Shown: one piece after another, positions 38,443-49,860 of the stretch | Position numbering within the stretch: position 1 is the first letter of the stretch | Layout of the letters: each line of letters opens with the position of its first letter | Source: Ascarosepion bandense | Lineage: Eukaryota > Mollusca > Cephalopoda > Sepiida > Sepiidae | NCBI GenBank assembly: GCA_037127315.1 | Contig: JBBBDQ010001269.1 | Span: forward strand, 2,421,001-2,485,000 | Direction: 5' to 3' | Length of the DNA: 64,000 bases | The notes under the pieces: model-generated | Seen by the model: only the letters and a program-made list of their open reading frames with translations | Databases searched by the model: none | What the model was told of the DNA's origin: nothing | Made by a program: the position numbers and the translations under genes

Positions 38443-38470
<28 letters not shown>

Positions 38471-38485
<15 letters not shown>

Positions 38486-38671
38486 TGGTTTCATTAACAA
38501 TATCTGACAAGTTAAATTTTCATATATCTTTTCAGGTGACTTTGTATTTTTTCTTTTTAGTACATGAATTATAGAAACATTGTCCAATTGTTTCATTTAC
38601 CCAAGTGTTTACGGTTTTACTTTTAGCCATTATTAAGGATAATAAAAAGACACATTGCTGCCTAAACACAC

Positions 38672-38728
<57 letters not shown>

Positions 38729-39616
38729 GTATACTGTTCGCTTATTTATTATTTGTAAAAGACTTTTTTTTTTCGCGTAGTTTTTCTTGTTTCTAGTTTA
38801 TTTCGGTGACTTGTCATTCCTGTGTTTTGCTTCAATTCTGCTGATTTTACAATGGCTTCTTATATTGTTCTTCCAGCCAATGCCATTTAATGCAAATTCG
38901 TTTTTTTTTCCTCTGCAGTTGCATGTGGGTTTGATATATGCGTGTTGTTTCTTGTTTGTTTACCCGATGGGCTTTTTTATTTTTTGTCATGTTCACGTTG
39001 CAACTGAAACTAATTTTTACTGTGTTGCTTCTCCTAGAGTTCTAATTTCATTCTGTATAATATTGTGTTTCTTATTCAATCAAGTTCACTTTTAGTTTTA
39101 TTTATAAGTCTACGTGTTGGGTTTTCAACGGGTTTGTTCTTTCAGTGTGATTTAACGATACAGTTTATTTGGTTGTCTAGGTCTAATGTATCTGTGATTT
39201 TTTACAACTTTTTTATTAAGAAAAATATGGAGGCTAACATGATTATCAAAAAACCGCGGCACCAGTCTATCTTTCCTGCGAGGACGAGAAATGTATCTCA
39301 TATTCAAATCCTAATGGGCACCGTGGCTAAAATGAACACCAAAATCTAAATGTTATATTATAAATTTGTGACAATAACAGAATAATTATGTCCAAGCCTG
39401 ACAAGCAATCCTTCTGTTTACAGAAGGATGGCGGATAGCAATTAACATGAATTAGTTTACATGAAAATGAAGTATCAGTACTGATAAAATATTTCTGTTT
39501 TAACAAATGTTTAGATAATCTATTGACACAATTCAAATTGTCTCTCTTATCTTTGTGACTGTTGCCGGATTTATGTTTGACTATTACGTGCTTACAACTC
39601 AAGATATGTTCTATCA
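38471..39616. other. Spacer with (TA)n, no gene supported
   Basis: It contains (TA)n at 38676-38722. T-rich open frames at 38787-39095 and 39065-39349 have low-complexity hydrophobic translations and no recognisable domain. Confidence 0.45.
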
Positions 39617-39700
39617 TTTTTTATAACCCTGTCGCCCCAAGCAAGGCATTTTACTGCCACTGTTGTGCAAGGGTTACATAGAAGGAAAGTTATGAGAAAG
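39617..39700 (-). mobile_element. LINE 3' tail copy
   Basis: On the plus strand, CGCCCCAAGCAAGGCATTTT then ACTGCCACTGTTGTGC matches the LINE tail at 43705-43750. It is followed at 39701 by sequence that has been tandemly duplicated. Confidence 0.75.
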
Positions 39701-41305
39701 AGTGACAGGTTACAGGGAGTGTCAAAGTTGTTGAAGAGAGACCTCGTGTAGAGGAGGCAAACGGTCATTAGCTGAGACATGCACTGGAAGGGAACTGGCG
39801 TAGGCTGCAGCAAAGTGTGGCCTCGGGGTTGTCAACCGAAAACGCCTGCAGAAACACCTATCCATGTGAGACATGGCACTTCAAGAACCCCGATATTGTG
39901 CAACTGTCCATCAGAGCTGCCGCTCTTGACGCCACGCAAGAAAAAGGGCTACTAACTACCAGTCGGAAGAAACAACCAGAAAACTGCCAACCCGGTACCC
40001 TCACAATGAAGAGACGTTGTCACCGACAACGCACATCGCAAAATCGCAGAAGCACCAATAATGAGGTTTCAGGAGAAAAAGAGAGCTGGGAACCACTTTC
40101 TGAACAGAGAACAAGGGATGAACCACTACAACTGTTCGAGCTGTAGGAGAAGTGTGAACTGAGCGATAGAAGTGTTTATCTACTTCAATTAAAATAAAAG
40201 ATACATATTCAGAATTACACTGACATTTGAAGTGGCAAACTCATATGATGGAGAGGTAGAACAATTTCTCTGGGTGTGTCTCAACGTTGGTCGGTTAACA
40301 AATATAAGACGTGGGTTCACATACAGCTAACATTTCTTCAACACACAAATATGATTAGCAAACCATGTATTCACATAACCGATCCACAGCATAGACGTGA
40401 CATTTATGGAGTCCATCGGCATATTTTTAACAAATTTTAAAATTTATCGCAAATTGTATCCTGCACAGTATTCAGCTCGTATCCGTTTTCACTGTGATCT
40501 TAATAAATTCAATTTCTGAATTTAATTTTGTTTCAGACCATATTGTTCAATGAACCAAAACTGTAACTAATTTCTGTTGTCTTGACCAGAAGGCAACCAA
40601 GGGGAATTCTTCTTTTCGCTATGAGTGATGTGTGATTTCATATACTGACATTTATTTTAGTAAAATACCAAGTTTCAAACTCATGTCGGTGACTAAATAC
40701 CGGTTATAAGGCATTTGTTCTGAAATCTCATTCAGTATCAGTTATTGTCACTAAATGAAATCTATAAATATGTACGAAGCTCGATTCATCTCATAGTGTA
40801 ACTCTCATGAATTATCAATGACAACAAAACACTATCAATTTTTGAGGGATTAACCTCCTAAATTCTCTATAGAATAGTTAACCTTGATCAGATAATTTCA
40901 ATCGCGATATCCATATTGGCACATCTATTTAAGGTTAAATGCAAATTTAATAGCAATTTTCCATCTACTTAATTTCCATCCATTTTTTTTTTTGCTTCCA
41001 CATCACCTGCATCTTTTTTTTTCTGTGCACTAGTGGCGTTTATGCCTTGCCTGGGGTGAAATGATTAGAAAGAAAACTAAGAATAATATCATTCTCAATC
41101 GTCGTGTCATCGTATTTCAGGCAAACTTATGTAGATAGGTGTATAAATAAGACCCTTATCGACTACACGTCCTAAGACAACTGTCTTGTCTTCTGAATGT
41201 CGTCTCGTTTATTCCCTACTTACACTGTATTTAACATTTTGAGAAAATCATTGACAAATTTTGTTGAATCGCTATCAAAGTATTACTAGGGTGAATTGCA
41301 GGAAA
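39701..41305. repeat. 1,605-bp tandem duplication, copy 1
   Basis: AGTGACAGGTTACAGGGAGT starts at 39701 and again at 41306. The two copies are about 99% alike by eye, with scattered single-base differences and a few indels. The first ~500 bp is the LINE-associated 3' sequence (related to the ~160-bp repeat near 40100-40190). The remainder is AT-rich and unrecognised. A plus-strand open frame at 39817-40146 lies antisense to the LINE and is probably incidental. Confidence 0.95.
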
Positions 41306-42911
41306 AGTGACAGGTTACAGGGAGTGTCAAAGTTGTTGAAGAGAGACCTCGTGTAGAGGAGGCAAACGGTCATTAGCTGAGACATGCACTGGAAACGGAA
41401 CTGGCGTAGGCTGCAGCAAAGTATGGCCTCGGGGTTGTCCACCGAAAACGCCTGTAGAAACACCTATCCATGTGAGACATGGCACTTCAAGAACCCCGAT
41501 ATTGTGCAACTGTCCATCAGAGCTGCCGCTCTTGACGCCACGCAAGAAAAAGGGCTACTAACTACCAGTCGGAAGAAACAACCAGAAAACTGCCAACCCG
41601 GTACCCTCACAATGAAGAGACGTTGTCACCGACAACGCACATCGCAAAATCGCAGAAGCACCAATAATGAGGTTTCAGGAGAAAAAGAGAGCTGGGAACC
41701 ACTTTCTGAACAGAGAACAAGGGATGAACCACTACAACTGTTCGAGCTGTAGGAGAAGTGTGAACTGAGCGATAGAAGTGTTTATCTACTTCAATTATAA
41801 TAAAAGATACATATTCAGAATTACACTGACATTTGAAGTGGCAAACTCATATGATGGAGAGGTAGAACAATTTCTCTGGGTGTGTCTCAACGTTGGTCGG
41901 TTAACAAATATAAGACGTGGGTTCACATACAGCTAACATTTCTTCAACACACAAATATGATTAGCAAACCATGTATTCACATGACAGATCCACAGCATAG
42001 ACGTGACATTTATGGAGTCCATCGGCATATTTTTAACAAATTTTAAAATTTATCGCAAATTGTATCCTGCACAGTATTCAGCTCGTATCCGTTTTCACTG
42101 TGATCTTAATAAATTCAATTTCTGAATTTAATTTTGTTTCAGACCATATTGTTCAATGAACCAAAACTGTAACTAATTTCTGTTGTCTTGACCAGAAGGC
42201 AACCAAGGGGAATTCTTCTTTTCGCTATGAGTGATGTGTGATTTCATATACTGACATTTATTTTAGTAAAATACCAAGTTTCAAACTCTTGTCGGTGACT
42301 AAATACCGGTTATAAGACATTTGTTCTGAAATCTCATTCAGTATCAGTTATTGTCACTAAATGAAATCTATAAATATGTACGAAGCTCGATTCATCTCAT
42401 AGTGTAACTCTCATGAATTATCAATGACAACAAAACACTATCAATTTTTGAGGGATTAACCTCCTAAATTCTCTATAGAATAGTTAACCTTGATCAGATA
42501 ATTTCAATCGCGATATCCATATTGGCACATCTATTTAAGGTTAAATGCAAATTTAATAGCAATTTTCCATCTACTTAATTTCCATCCATTTTTTTTTTTG
42601 CTTCCACATCACCTGCATCTTTTTTTTTCTGTGCACTAGTGGCGTTTATGCCTTGCCTGGGGTGAAATGATTAGAAAGAAAAATAAGAATAATATCATTC
42701 TCAATCGTCGGGTCATCGTATTTCAGGCAAACTTATGTAGATAGGTGTATAAATAAGTCCCTTATCGACTACACGTCCTAAGACAACTGTCTTGGCTTCT
42801 GAATGTCGTCTCGTTTATTCCCTACTTACACTGTATTTAAGATTTTGAGAAAATCATTGACGAATTTTGTTGAATCGCTATCAAAGTATTACTAGGGTGA
42901 ATTGCAGGAAA
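41306..42911. repeat. 1,605-bp tandem duplication, copy 2
   Basis: Same content as copy 1. The copy ends at GTGAATTGCAGGAAAAGT, after which sequence diverges. The junctions share GGAAAAGT/AAAGAGTGACAGG-type microhomology. The open frame at 41384-41752 is longer than its partner because of a 1-bp length difference near 41395. Confidence 0.95.
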
Positions 42912-43689
42912 AGTAATAGAAGAAGGGAATTTCAGAATTATTTTTGTTTTTATTTTTTCTTACTAGAAACAGTAACATACATTTTAGTTGTAGAGGATTG
43001 CAGTTAACAATTTACGCCTTGCCAGTTACTCAGAGCAAGTTTCTAGTTAATTAAAATTGATGTTCTGAGTTGATAAGTGTCAGGGTTGTTTATAACGTAT
43101 CAAAACAACAGCAATAACGCTTGTAGCCAGTTTAACAATACAAATAGAGATATTTCGTCTTTGCCTTAAAACGTTAGTCTCCAAATTTTGTTGTTCGACA
43201 AAACTTTCCCGATCTCCATTCCAAAAGCCAATATTTTTTTTTAGGGTTGGAATTTTCTTAAGTTCAAGAACTTATACTTGGAAAGGATCTTGCAAATGAG
43301 GGCCGGAGGTGATGCGAAGAGTTTCAGTGACATCAAATATTTTGCCGCCTGCGTTCGCGTGATAGGCTACACAATCTTTTCCGCGATAGATGACTGTCCA
43401 ATATTACTAGAGTATCCATGTATTCATAGAGAATACGTTTCATTCAGGTGATAACTTACAAGTCGATTTGTGTATGTGTATTTCAACATGGTCAATGGAT
43501 ATACCCTGGTGACGTCGCCATCTTTGTTCGTGGTTAGCCGAACTGCTGATTCCAATCAATAATCAAGTTAGAAGTGTGCATAATATTAAAAACAAACCTA
43601 TTTAGGATGTGCAAGTTTATCTCAAGTTCTCGATTTTCTGGCGATTAGTTACAGTGAAGGTTCCTCTCTTTTCTTTCTCTTTTCGATGT
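42912..43689. other. Unassigned spacer
   Basis: No recognised gene or repeat. Confidence 0.4.
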
Positions 43690-45111
43690 GCTATTTTTTT
43701 TAATCATCTCACCCCAAGCAAGGCATTCCACTGCCACTATTGCGCATGGGGCTACATAGGGGAAGGTAAAGAGAAGGAGTGGTTAGACATAGGGGATGTC
43801 AGGAGGAAGGTGACAGATGAGTAAGGATAGCGAGGATGAGGGTTGGGCAGATGGGAAGAGTGTTTGATAGAATGGAAGCAGGTTAGTGTGTTAGGAGGTG
43901 TCTATTGACCTTGCATTTAAACTCCTGGAGATTGTAGCCGTCGGGGAAGCAATCGTTTGGAAGAGAATTCCACAATCGGGAAGTGCGAGGAAAGAAACTG
44001 TTGGAGTAGAAGTTACGTTTGCATTTTATCGGTTTCACTATAAAAGGATGGGATCTAGTTGCTAATCTAGTATCTCGTTCAAATTCGTATTTAGGGGGCA
44101 CTAGTGATCTAAGTTCATCGGAGCAGAAGCCGTGAAAGTATTTATAGAAGAGACACAGGGAAGCCACGTCACGCCGGTGGGAGAGAGACTGCAGGCGGTC
44201 TGCCAAGTCGGTATCTATCACATTGCAGACCCTCCTCTGAAACTTATCGAGAAGCCCGAGGAGAACAGCAGGGGCACCCGACCAGATATGGCAACAGTAT
44301 TCAATGCACGGACGGATGGTAGATTTATAAATGTGCAGGATAGATTCAGACGGAAAAAACTTCCGGGCCCTACACAGAGAACCGACTTTCATAGCAGCGG
44401 ATTTAGCAATGGATTCGATATAGTCATTCCATTTGAGGTCCGCTGAAAGTGTGAGACCAAGGAGGCGCAGTGTTTTACTCTATGGGAGGCAAGCCTGGTC
44501 CATGCTAATGAGAGGTAGGTGAGATTGTCGATGATGGTTAATTGAGAGTAGCTTCGTTTTAGAAGCATTAAAATTGACTAGCCATTTCTTACCCCAGTCC
44601 AATATGGATTGGAGGTATTTTTCAATCTCGGCTGCGAGGTTAGCTTTGACGCCTACACCAAATTTTTATAGGAGGCGAGAGTAAACTGTGGTGTCATCGG
44701 CGTACAAACCTATTTGGGCTCTTATGGAATCAGGAAGATCATTAATGTATATCAGGAAGAGTGTAGGACCTAAGATGGAGCCTTGGGGACACCTACGTTT
44801 GTATGGTAGTTCTGAGAGGCATGTCCGTTTAATACCACCTTCATTGTGCGGTTAGAGAGGAATGACTGGATTAGTTCAAACAAATGTCCAGTTATACCAT
44901 AGCTCCGCAGTTTACATAGAAGGCCAGCATGCCAAACTCTGTCGAACGCCTTAGATATATCCAATGCAACGGTTCGGGCTTCGCCATTCCTGTCGAGTGT
45001 CTGGTATATGTATTCGGTGATGGTCGTTAGCATATCAGCAGTAGACCTGGTGAAGCGGAAACCATATTGCTTGTCTGAGAGGAGCCTGTGTGCTGTGAGA
45101 TGCTGAACCAC
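43690..45111 (-). pseudogene. LINE reverse transcriptase, 5'-truncated and frameshifted
   Basis: This is the largest LINE copy here. On the minus strand, one frame (45111-44770) shows LLSDKQYGFR and the RT motif A LDISKAFDRVWH. A 1-nt loss near 44785 then breaks the [10 protein letters not shown] motif. After the shift, another frame has FLIYINDL and the catalytic YADDTTVY box near 44690-44710, with later stops. A third segment (44392-43883) is the C-terminal region, with IYKSTIRPCIEYCCHIWSGA and RLWNSLPNDCFPDGY, ending at its own stop. The 3' UTR runs to GGGGTGAGATGATTAAAAAA near 43695. The family is Jockey/CR1-like by motif style. No N-terminal endonuclease is present in the window, and the copy cannot make a working enzyme. 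Confidence 0.92.
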
Positions 45112-45420
45112 CTCGGCGTTGATAATGGCAATGCTATATATCTTTAGAATGTGGATAGTTATGGTTCTCCACTACTTCATATACTTTGTAGCTCTTAATA
45201 CCGTTTTCTTAACATACTTACTGCTAGTTCACGTTAACCACAATACGTTAGAAAGGTTGCTAGCTGTCTCCTTCTCTGACACTCCTGTTTCTCTCTCTCT
45301 CACTCTCTCTATTTTGCCTTTAATATGTCCTTGTGTATTTTAAAGTCACCAAGCCCGCTTTCTTCCTCATATAGAACTGCCAATGTTTTCTTTTTGATGC
45401 TAAGTGTAAGTGTCCTTTCT
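45112..45420. other. Unassigned spacer
   Basis: The LINE upstream part is absent here. No domain recognised. Confidence 0.4.
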
Positions 45421-45545
45421 GTTGACCTCGTTTAATCGCGTTAACACATGGTATTTTCAATATTCTTCTGAAGAACCGTATTTCTGTAGTGTCAAGCCTT
45501 CTTTTCCTTTGTGAGGAAATATTTCAGCATTCATTGCCATAGGAG
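45421..45545 (-). pseudogene. Decayed fragment of the second LINE family
   Basis: On the minus strand the translation reads YGNEC, a stop where Trp is expected, then NISSQRKRRLDTTEIRFFRR. This aligns with YGSECWTISSKLKKKLEATE followed by MWFYRR of the LINE at 62105-62700. Short and dead. Confidence 0.6.
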
Positions 45546-46380
45546 CTGATTTATATTACACTTGCATCATAGCCCGGCTTTATCCGTGCAATCAGAACAT
45601 TTAATAGTAGGACGCGGTTATATAAAAAACATAATTATATAAAAAATAGTTATTTACAAATTGTTTAAAAATTCCATTAAAAATTTTTATTTTCTTTTGT
45701 TCTGTGTAAACGTGATTTGATGTTTTGTGTGACATTGTAAACAACATTGCGTTCTTTTTTTTTTTTTTTTTTCAAAATTTCCGGGGAAATATTCACATTT
45801 TTTGTTGACTAAATGAATTTAACATAAAAATAAAAATTAATTTATTTTGTTTTACTGAAATTAGAAATATAAAAACTATTACGCTCTCAGTTCAGAAATT
45901 TTCGAAGAATATTTAAAAATGTAGAAATATAAAAACTGTTAAGCTCTCAGTTCATATTTTTTGCTTTTTAAATATTACTTTTGTTTCAAAATTACGGGGA
46001 AAATATTCACATTTTATTGTTAACCAAATGAATTTTAAAACGTCGGAATAGAAAAGAAATATAAAGGCTCACGTTCTGTTTTTTAGTCGCGTTTGACACG
46101 TGTGATATGATTTCTGTGACGTAATCTAGCAACTCTCTTAGATCTTAGATGTTTTACGGAGCAAATGTAAACACTCTTCACCATTGGCCAAAAAGTGCGA
46201 AAAGGAAAATTGCTGAACTTAAACTCAAAAAGTATATGTCGACTTGGCTTCCCTGTAGATATGTGTTCCTACAAAGTTTGAATGGCGTAGCTTAAAAACT
46301 GTAGGCGTACATAGAGAACAGTCACACACAGACTCACAGATTGCCTTTTATATAGAGAGATGACAGTTGACCACTGATAT
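45546..46380. repeat. AT-rich region with duplicated motifs
   Basis: GGGGAAATATTCACATTTT and the block AGAAATATAAAAACT followed by AAGCTCTCAGTTC each occur twice between 45770 and 46040 in the same orientation. An ending like CAGATTGCCTTTTATATAGA at ~46338-46360 resembles termini of short non-autonomous elements. No gene. Confidence 0.45.
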
Positions 46381-46649
46381 ATTTTAGTTCGGTTTTTTAA
46401 TAGTCTGCGAACATTTTTAAGGGATTTTTAAATATTTCAATTCGTTTTTGCATTTCAGTATTTTATTTCAAACCCTAATAAATAAATTCAAATCGAAATA
46501 AATTTAACGTTTATTCAATTTAGTGTAATTAAATGTATTTTGCTTTGTTATATGTTCACTATTAAAAAAATGTTTTAAATTCCGGTTATTTCTCGGTTAC
46601 TAGTATAATCAAAATTATGCAAGCTTTTTGCATCAAATTCTCAGGTTAA

Positions 46650-46985
46650 TTGCCATTGACCTAATTGTATAATATATTAACTCGAACGGCGTAAATAATT
46701 GACAGTTACGTCCGGCTGTAGGTAAGGTCAAGAAAAAGTGACAATCTGCTTGAAAGACGATTGCCCGGCAATAATGTGGTAGACAGATACATCCGGCGTA
46801 GATAGATAAAAGTCAACAAAGAACTAGATTAGTTAACAGATAGATCCATCCGTAGATGATACCAACAAAATGCGAAAAAAAAAACCAAGTAACAGCTGGC
46901 TTGAAAAGCAATGGACCGCCAGGTGTTATTGACAAATACATCCGGCTATGGATTAAGCCAACCGAGCGACAACCCGAATAATTCA
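46650..46985. repeat. Degenerate ~90-bp tandem repeat
   Basis: Variants of GACAGATACATCCGGC plus GTAGAT recur near 46702, 46783, 46840 and 46950, with intervening GGCTTGAAAAGCAATGGACC-type blocks. The copies are strongly diverged, so this is an old minisatellite. Confidence 0.5.
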
Positions 46986-47607
46986 AAATGCGTAGGAGTT
47001 TTGAGACTTTATGAAGTCTAGAGTTTTTAGCTGAAAAAACAGAGACTGGCTAACGGCTCCAGACGGCTCCTTCGTATGTGCGATCTTTCTCCGACTGCTC
47101 TCCTGCTCCACACAAGTGCCACCAACAAAGATCAAAATATAAGATTATATTTTTTATATATACGTGTTCCTCGTTGTTTGTCCAAATCCAGAGTCAAGCT
47201 CTTCCATTGTTTATTTCTGAAACTGTATGCTACCAAATGGACGACCCAAAGTTTCATTCATTAGGCAATTGTCACTTCCCAAGCTAGGACTAGAAACCAT
47301 AAACGTGTAGTTATGTCTTCTCAGAGTGGAAAGTGTGGACGAATAGTCACTGAGAAGCACGAAAAAAGAACATGTGAGATATGGACAACGAAATGAGAAG
47401 AGACTATCTCAGTGGATTAAATAAAGAGGCACTCGAGAGAGTAGCGCAGAGGATTAATGCGCTGGTTAGTCGATTAGCTAGCTTAATAATTGTGAGATCT
47501 ATTTCCAATAATAATTTTTTTAAAGAGTTCGCTAGACATAGACAGCAGCACGAGTACAATTTAAGACGAGAGGTTTCACTTCGAAATTCGCTTTAGGGCT
47601 TTTCATC
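46986..47607. other. Unassigned spacer with a small open frame
   Basis: A 71-codon plus-strand open frame (47381-47596) starts MDNEMRRDYLSGLNKEALER. Its composition is not low-complexity, but there is no domain, splice or promoter evidence. I do not call it a gene. Confidence 0.3.
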
Positions 47608-47910
47608 GTCAGTCAGTCAGTTAAGTGCCATACCGGATACACGCTTTGGACGATCATGTCTCGAAAGAAACATGACTGACCGGGTAGAAGATTATCCTGC
47701 AGTAAGTTGTCATTGCTTTCTGCGGTAGACTGATTGCCAGCCAAGGCTATAGAACCCAATTCGTTCTATTATTTTACCCATAACTGGAGGGAAGAGACAG
47801 ATTAAAGGTTTTTGTCCGTAAGTGAATGCCAAGAGTTCAACTGGAATTCTACCTCGGCTCCCCGATTTGCCGTTCCGAGTCGATATCCACTGCACCACAA
47901 CGCACATCCG
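47608..47910 (-). mobile_element. tRNA-derived SINE copy 3
   Basis: Full-length relative of copy 1. On the minus strand it starts CGGATGTGCGTTGTGGTGCA and ends in CACTTAACTGACTGAC. It lies about 285 bp from copy 4 in the opposite orientation. Confidence 0.8.
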
Positions 47911-48195
47911 TTCTCATAGTCTTCAAGGAATATTCATTATTTCAAAGATTTTAGTATTTGCATATAACGTACGTAAATCTGCAGTTATACATTAAGCATT
48001 CTCAAGAACACTCATAATAATTAATTGTTTCTTAGTATAAACAAAAGAATTTATCAGGACCGTGACATCCGGGAAGAAAAAACAACAACTGTAGGCTGAA
48101 GGAACTAAGCAGGTATATATTATTTTCCAGTCTCTTAAACAAAATTATAATGTAGTCCTATCTTCTCATCGTTTGGAGGAGATACAAAACCACTG

Positions 48196-48470
48196 GGATG
48201 TGCGTTGGGGTGCAGTGGCTATCGACTCGGAACGACAAATCGGGGAGCAGAGTACGAATTCCAGTTGAATTCCTTGCATTCACTTAGGTATTAATCCATC
48301 TCTTCCCTCCAGTTATGGGTTAAATAACAGGACATATTGGATTCTATAGCCTTGGCTGGCAACCAGTCTACCACAGAAAGCAACAGCAACGTACTGCAGC
48401 AGTCAATCATGTCTCTTTCAAGACATGATTGCCCAAAGCGTGTATTACGTATGGCACTTAACTGACTGAC
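48196..48470 (+). mobile_element. tRNA-derived SINE copy 4
   Basis: GGATGTGCGTTGGGGTGCAG opens the head. The box-B-like GAGTACGAATTCC is at ~48250-48262, with the conserved body block at ~48306-48327 and the CATGTCTCTTTCAAGACATG hairpin at 48409-48428. It ends CACTTAACTGACTGAC. Confidence 0.82.
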
Positions 48471-48636
48471 AAAATCGAACTTGGATGCCATAAAGTTACA
48501 CGAACACATGGTATAAACGTACCATGACATAACTATTTTTTAACAATTAGACTACGACTCATTTTTAGAATTTTCCCAGTTGAGTCTATCAGATCATAAA
48601 CATAAACAAATCAAAATACAAAAGGTTAAAAGTAAG

Positions 48637-49005
48637 TGTAATGGGACCCACCCTTTTTGGAATATAATCAAATCTTGCTATTATTAGGAGTACCGAGAGA
48701 TTCTGCCTCTCGGTGTTGAGTTCAGTTGAGTCACCCCGGTCTAATACTTAGCAGTCCGACTGACGTTGTTCTCTCGTTAAATATATACGTTTCACTTATC
48801 CCCGAGTTCGTGTTTTTCTTCCTGACCTATCCTGGGTCCACAACACTGCGAGTTGAGTTGAGTTGACTTACTCTAATCTAAGAGTTGGCAGTCCGTCTGA
48901 CGTGTAACACTCTTTGTATTTGGTCTTTCGTTAAATGTAAATATTAAATGTTTCATTAATACCCGAGTTCGAGTTTTCTTCCGGACCTATTCTGGGTCCA
49001 CAACA
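48637..49005 (+). mobile_element. Solo-LTR candidate
   Basis: It begins TGTAATGGGACCCACC and ends GGGTCCACAACA (TG...CA termini with complementary GGGACCCA/TGGGTCC ends). It is flanked by GTAAG and GTAGG, a 5-bp target duplication with one mismatch. The 3' part is duplicated internally: one end CTGGGTCCACAACA at ~48832-48845, the second at 48991-49005. A hairpin ACCGAGAG...CTCTCGGT lies at 48692-48714. No internal retroviral-type gene is present. Confidence 0.6.
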
Positions 49006-49627
49006 GTAGGGAAAATAGCTACCGAAACGGATATAATATAAATATATACATAAATATATATATATAAATGATTTATCAGTTCCCTTAATTCTATAATTTG
49101 TCCAGCATATTGCAATTTTCTTGATGATTTTATGTCCTAAAAGTATAATTTTCTCTCACCATTTTTCACACAAAATAAAGAACAACCATATTTGTTTGTT
49201 ATTTATTTTAAACACATCACCTCATACCAGGCATGAAAATCAATTAAACGCAATCGATTACTGAATAGGAAATAATATGAGAATAATAAAAAAATCTTTA
49301 TTAACGAAAGAAAACCACAAAAGAATAGAAAACAGAAATAAAGCGGGCAGAAGATAACGATCAATGTTGACTGGAAAGCAAGAATCTGGAAGAAAGTTCC
49401 AGAAACAAAAAAGTACGAGAGTAGAGAATACTGGCTTAGAACCTACTATTACATACACTAATGCCAATATGCCATATAAGGACCGAGAAAATTGCAGATT
49501 CTTGTAGGGATTTTATCAAGAATCACTAAATCAAATGTCTCAAGCCATATGAGACAGTAATATTTAATGCATGGAAATATTTTTTATTCCTATTTCACCA
49601 CCCTTCAACTGTAAAACATTAACACGA

Positions 49628-49630
<3 letters not shown>
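49006..49630. other. Unassigned AT-rich spacer
   Basis: No domain or recognised repeat. A 69-codon minus-strand open frame (49258-49467) is hydrophobic and unsupported. Confidence 0.4.
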
Positions 49631-49686
<56 letters not shown>

Positions 49687-49860
49687 TTTGTTATTTTACA
49701 AATATATATCAAAGTTGTACCTTTTTATTTAAAAAATATATCAAAATTGTTCCTTTTATTTTACAAGTATATCAAAATTGTTCCTTTTATTTTACAAGTA
49801 TCCCAAAATTGTTCCTTTTTATTTTACAAGTATCTCAAAATTGTACATTTTTATATATTT
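49631..49860. repeat. (TA)n plus a ~36-bp imperfect tandem repeat
   Basis: (TA)n covers 49631-49681. It is followed by about five copies of a unit like TATCAAAATTGTTCCTTTTA plus TTTTACAAG (49690-49860). Confidence 0.9.

Larger units (their letters stand above)
38022..38470 (-). mobile_element. Tandem dimer of a 221-bp hammerhead-bearing unit (retrozyme-like)
   Basis: Two direct copies (ACCGCGGT at 38049 and 38270, 221 bp apart) share GTTCTTCAAGGTAAGCTATA, GCTGTAGTTCTCGCGGGGTT and TTAGTCTGTTATTATTAGTG. Each ends in a long (TA)n run (38200-38240 and 38446-38482). There is no coding sequence. The arrangement matches small non-autonomous retroelements of animals that carry hammerhead ribozymes in tandem. 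Confidence 0.6.

Noticed and set aside
38787..39349. Membrane-protein-like open frames
   Set aside because: T-rich low-complexity sequence with no domain, start context or homologous neighbour.
41384..41752. 122-codon plus-strand open frame, shared with 39817-40146
   Set aside because: It runs antisense through LINE-associated 3' sequence in a recent duplication. Identity of the two copies reflects the age of the duplication, not selection.
48196..48270. Genuine tRNA gene
   Set aside because: Boxes A and B are approximate, no full cloverleaf forms, and the sequence continues into a repeated SINE body.
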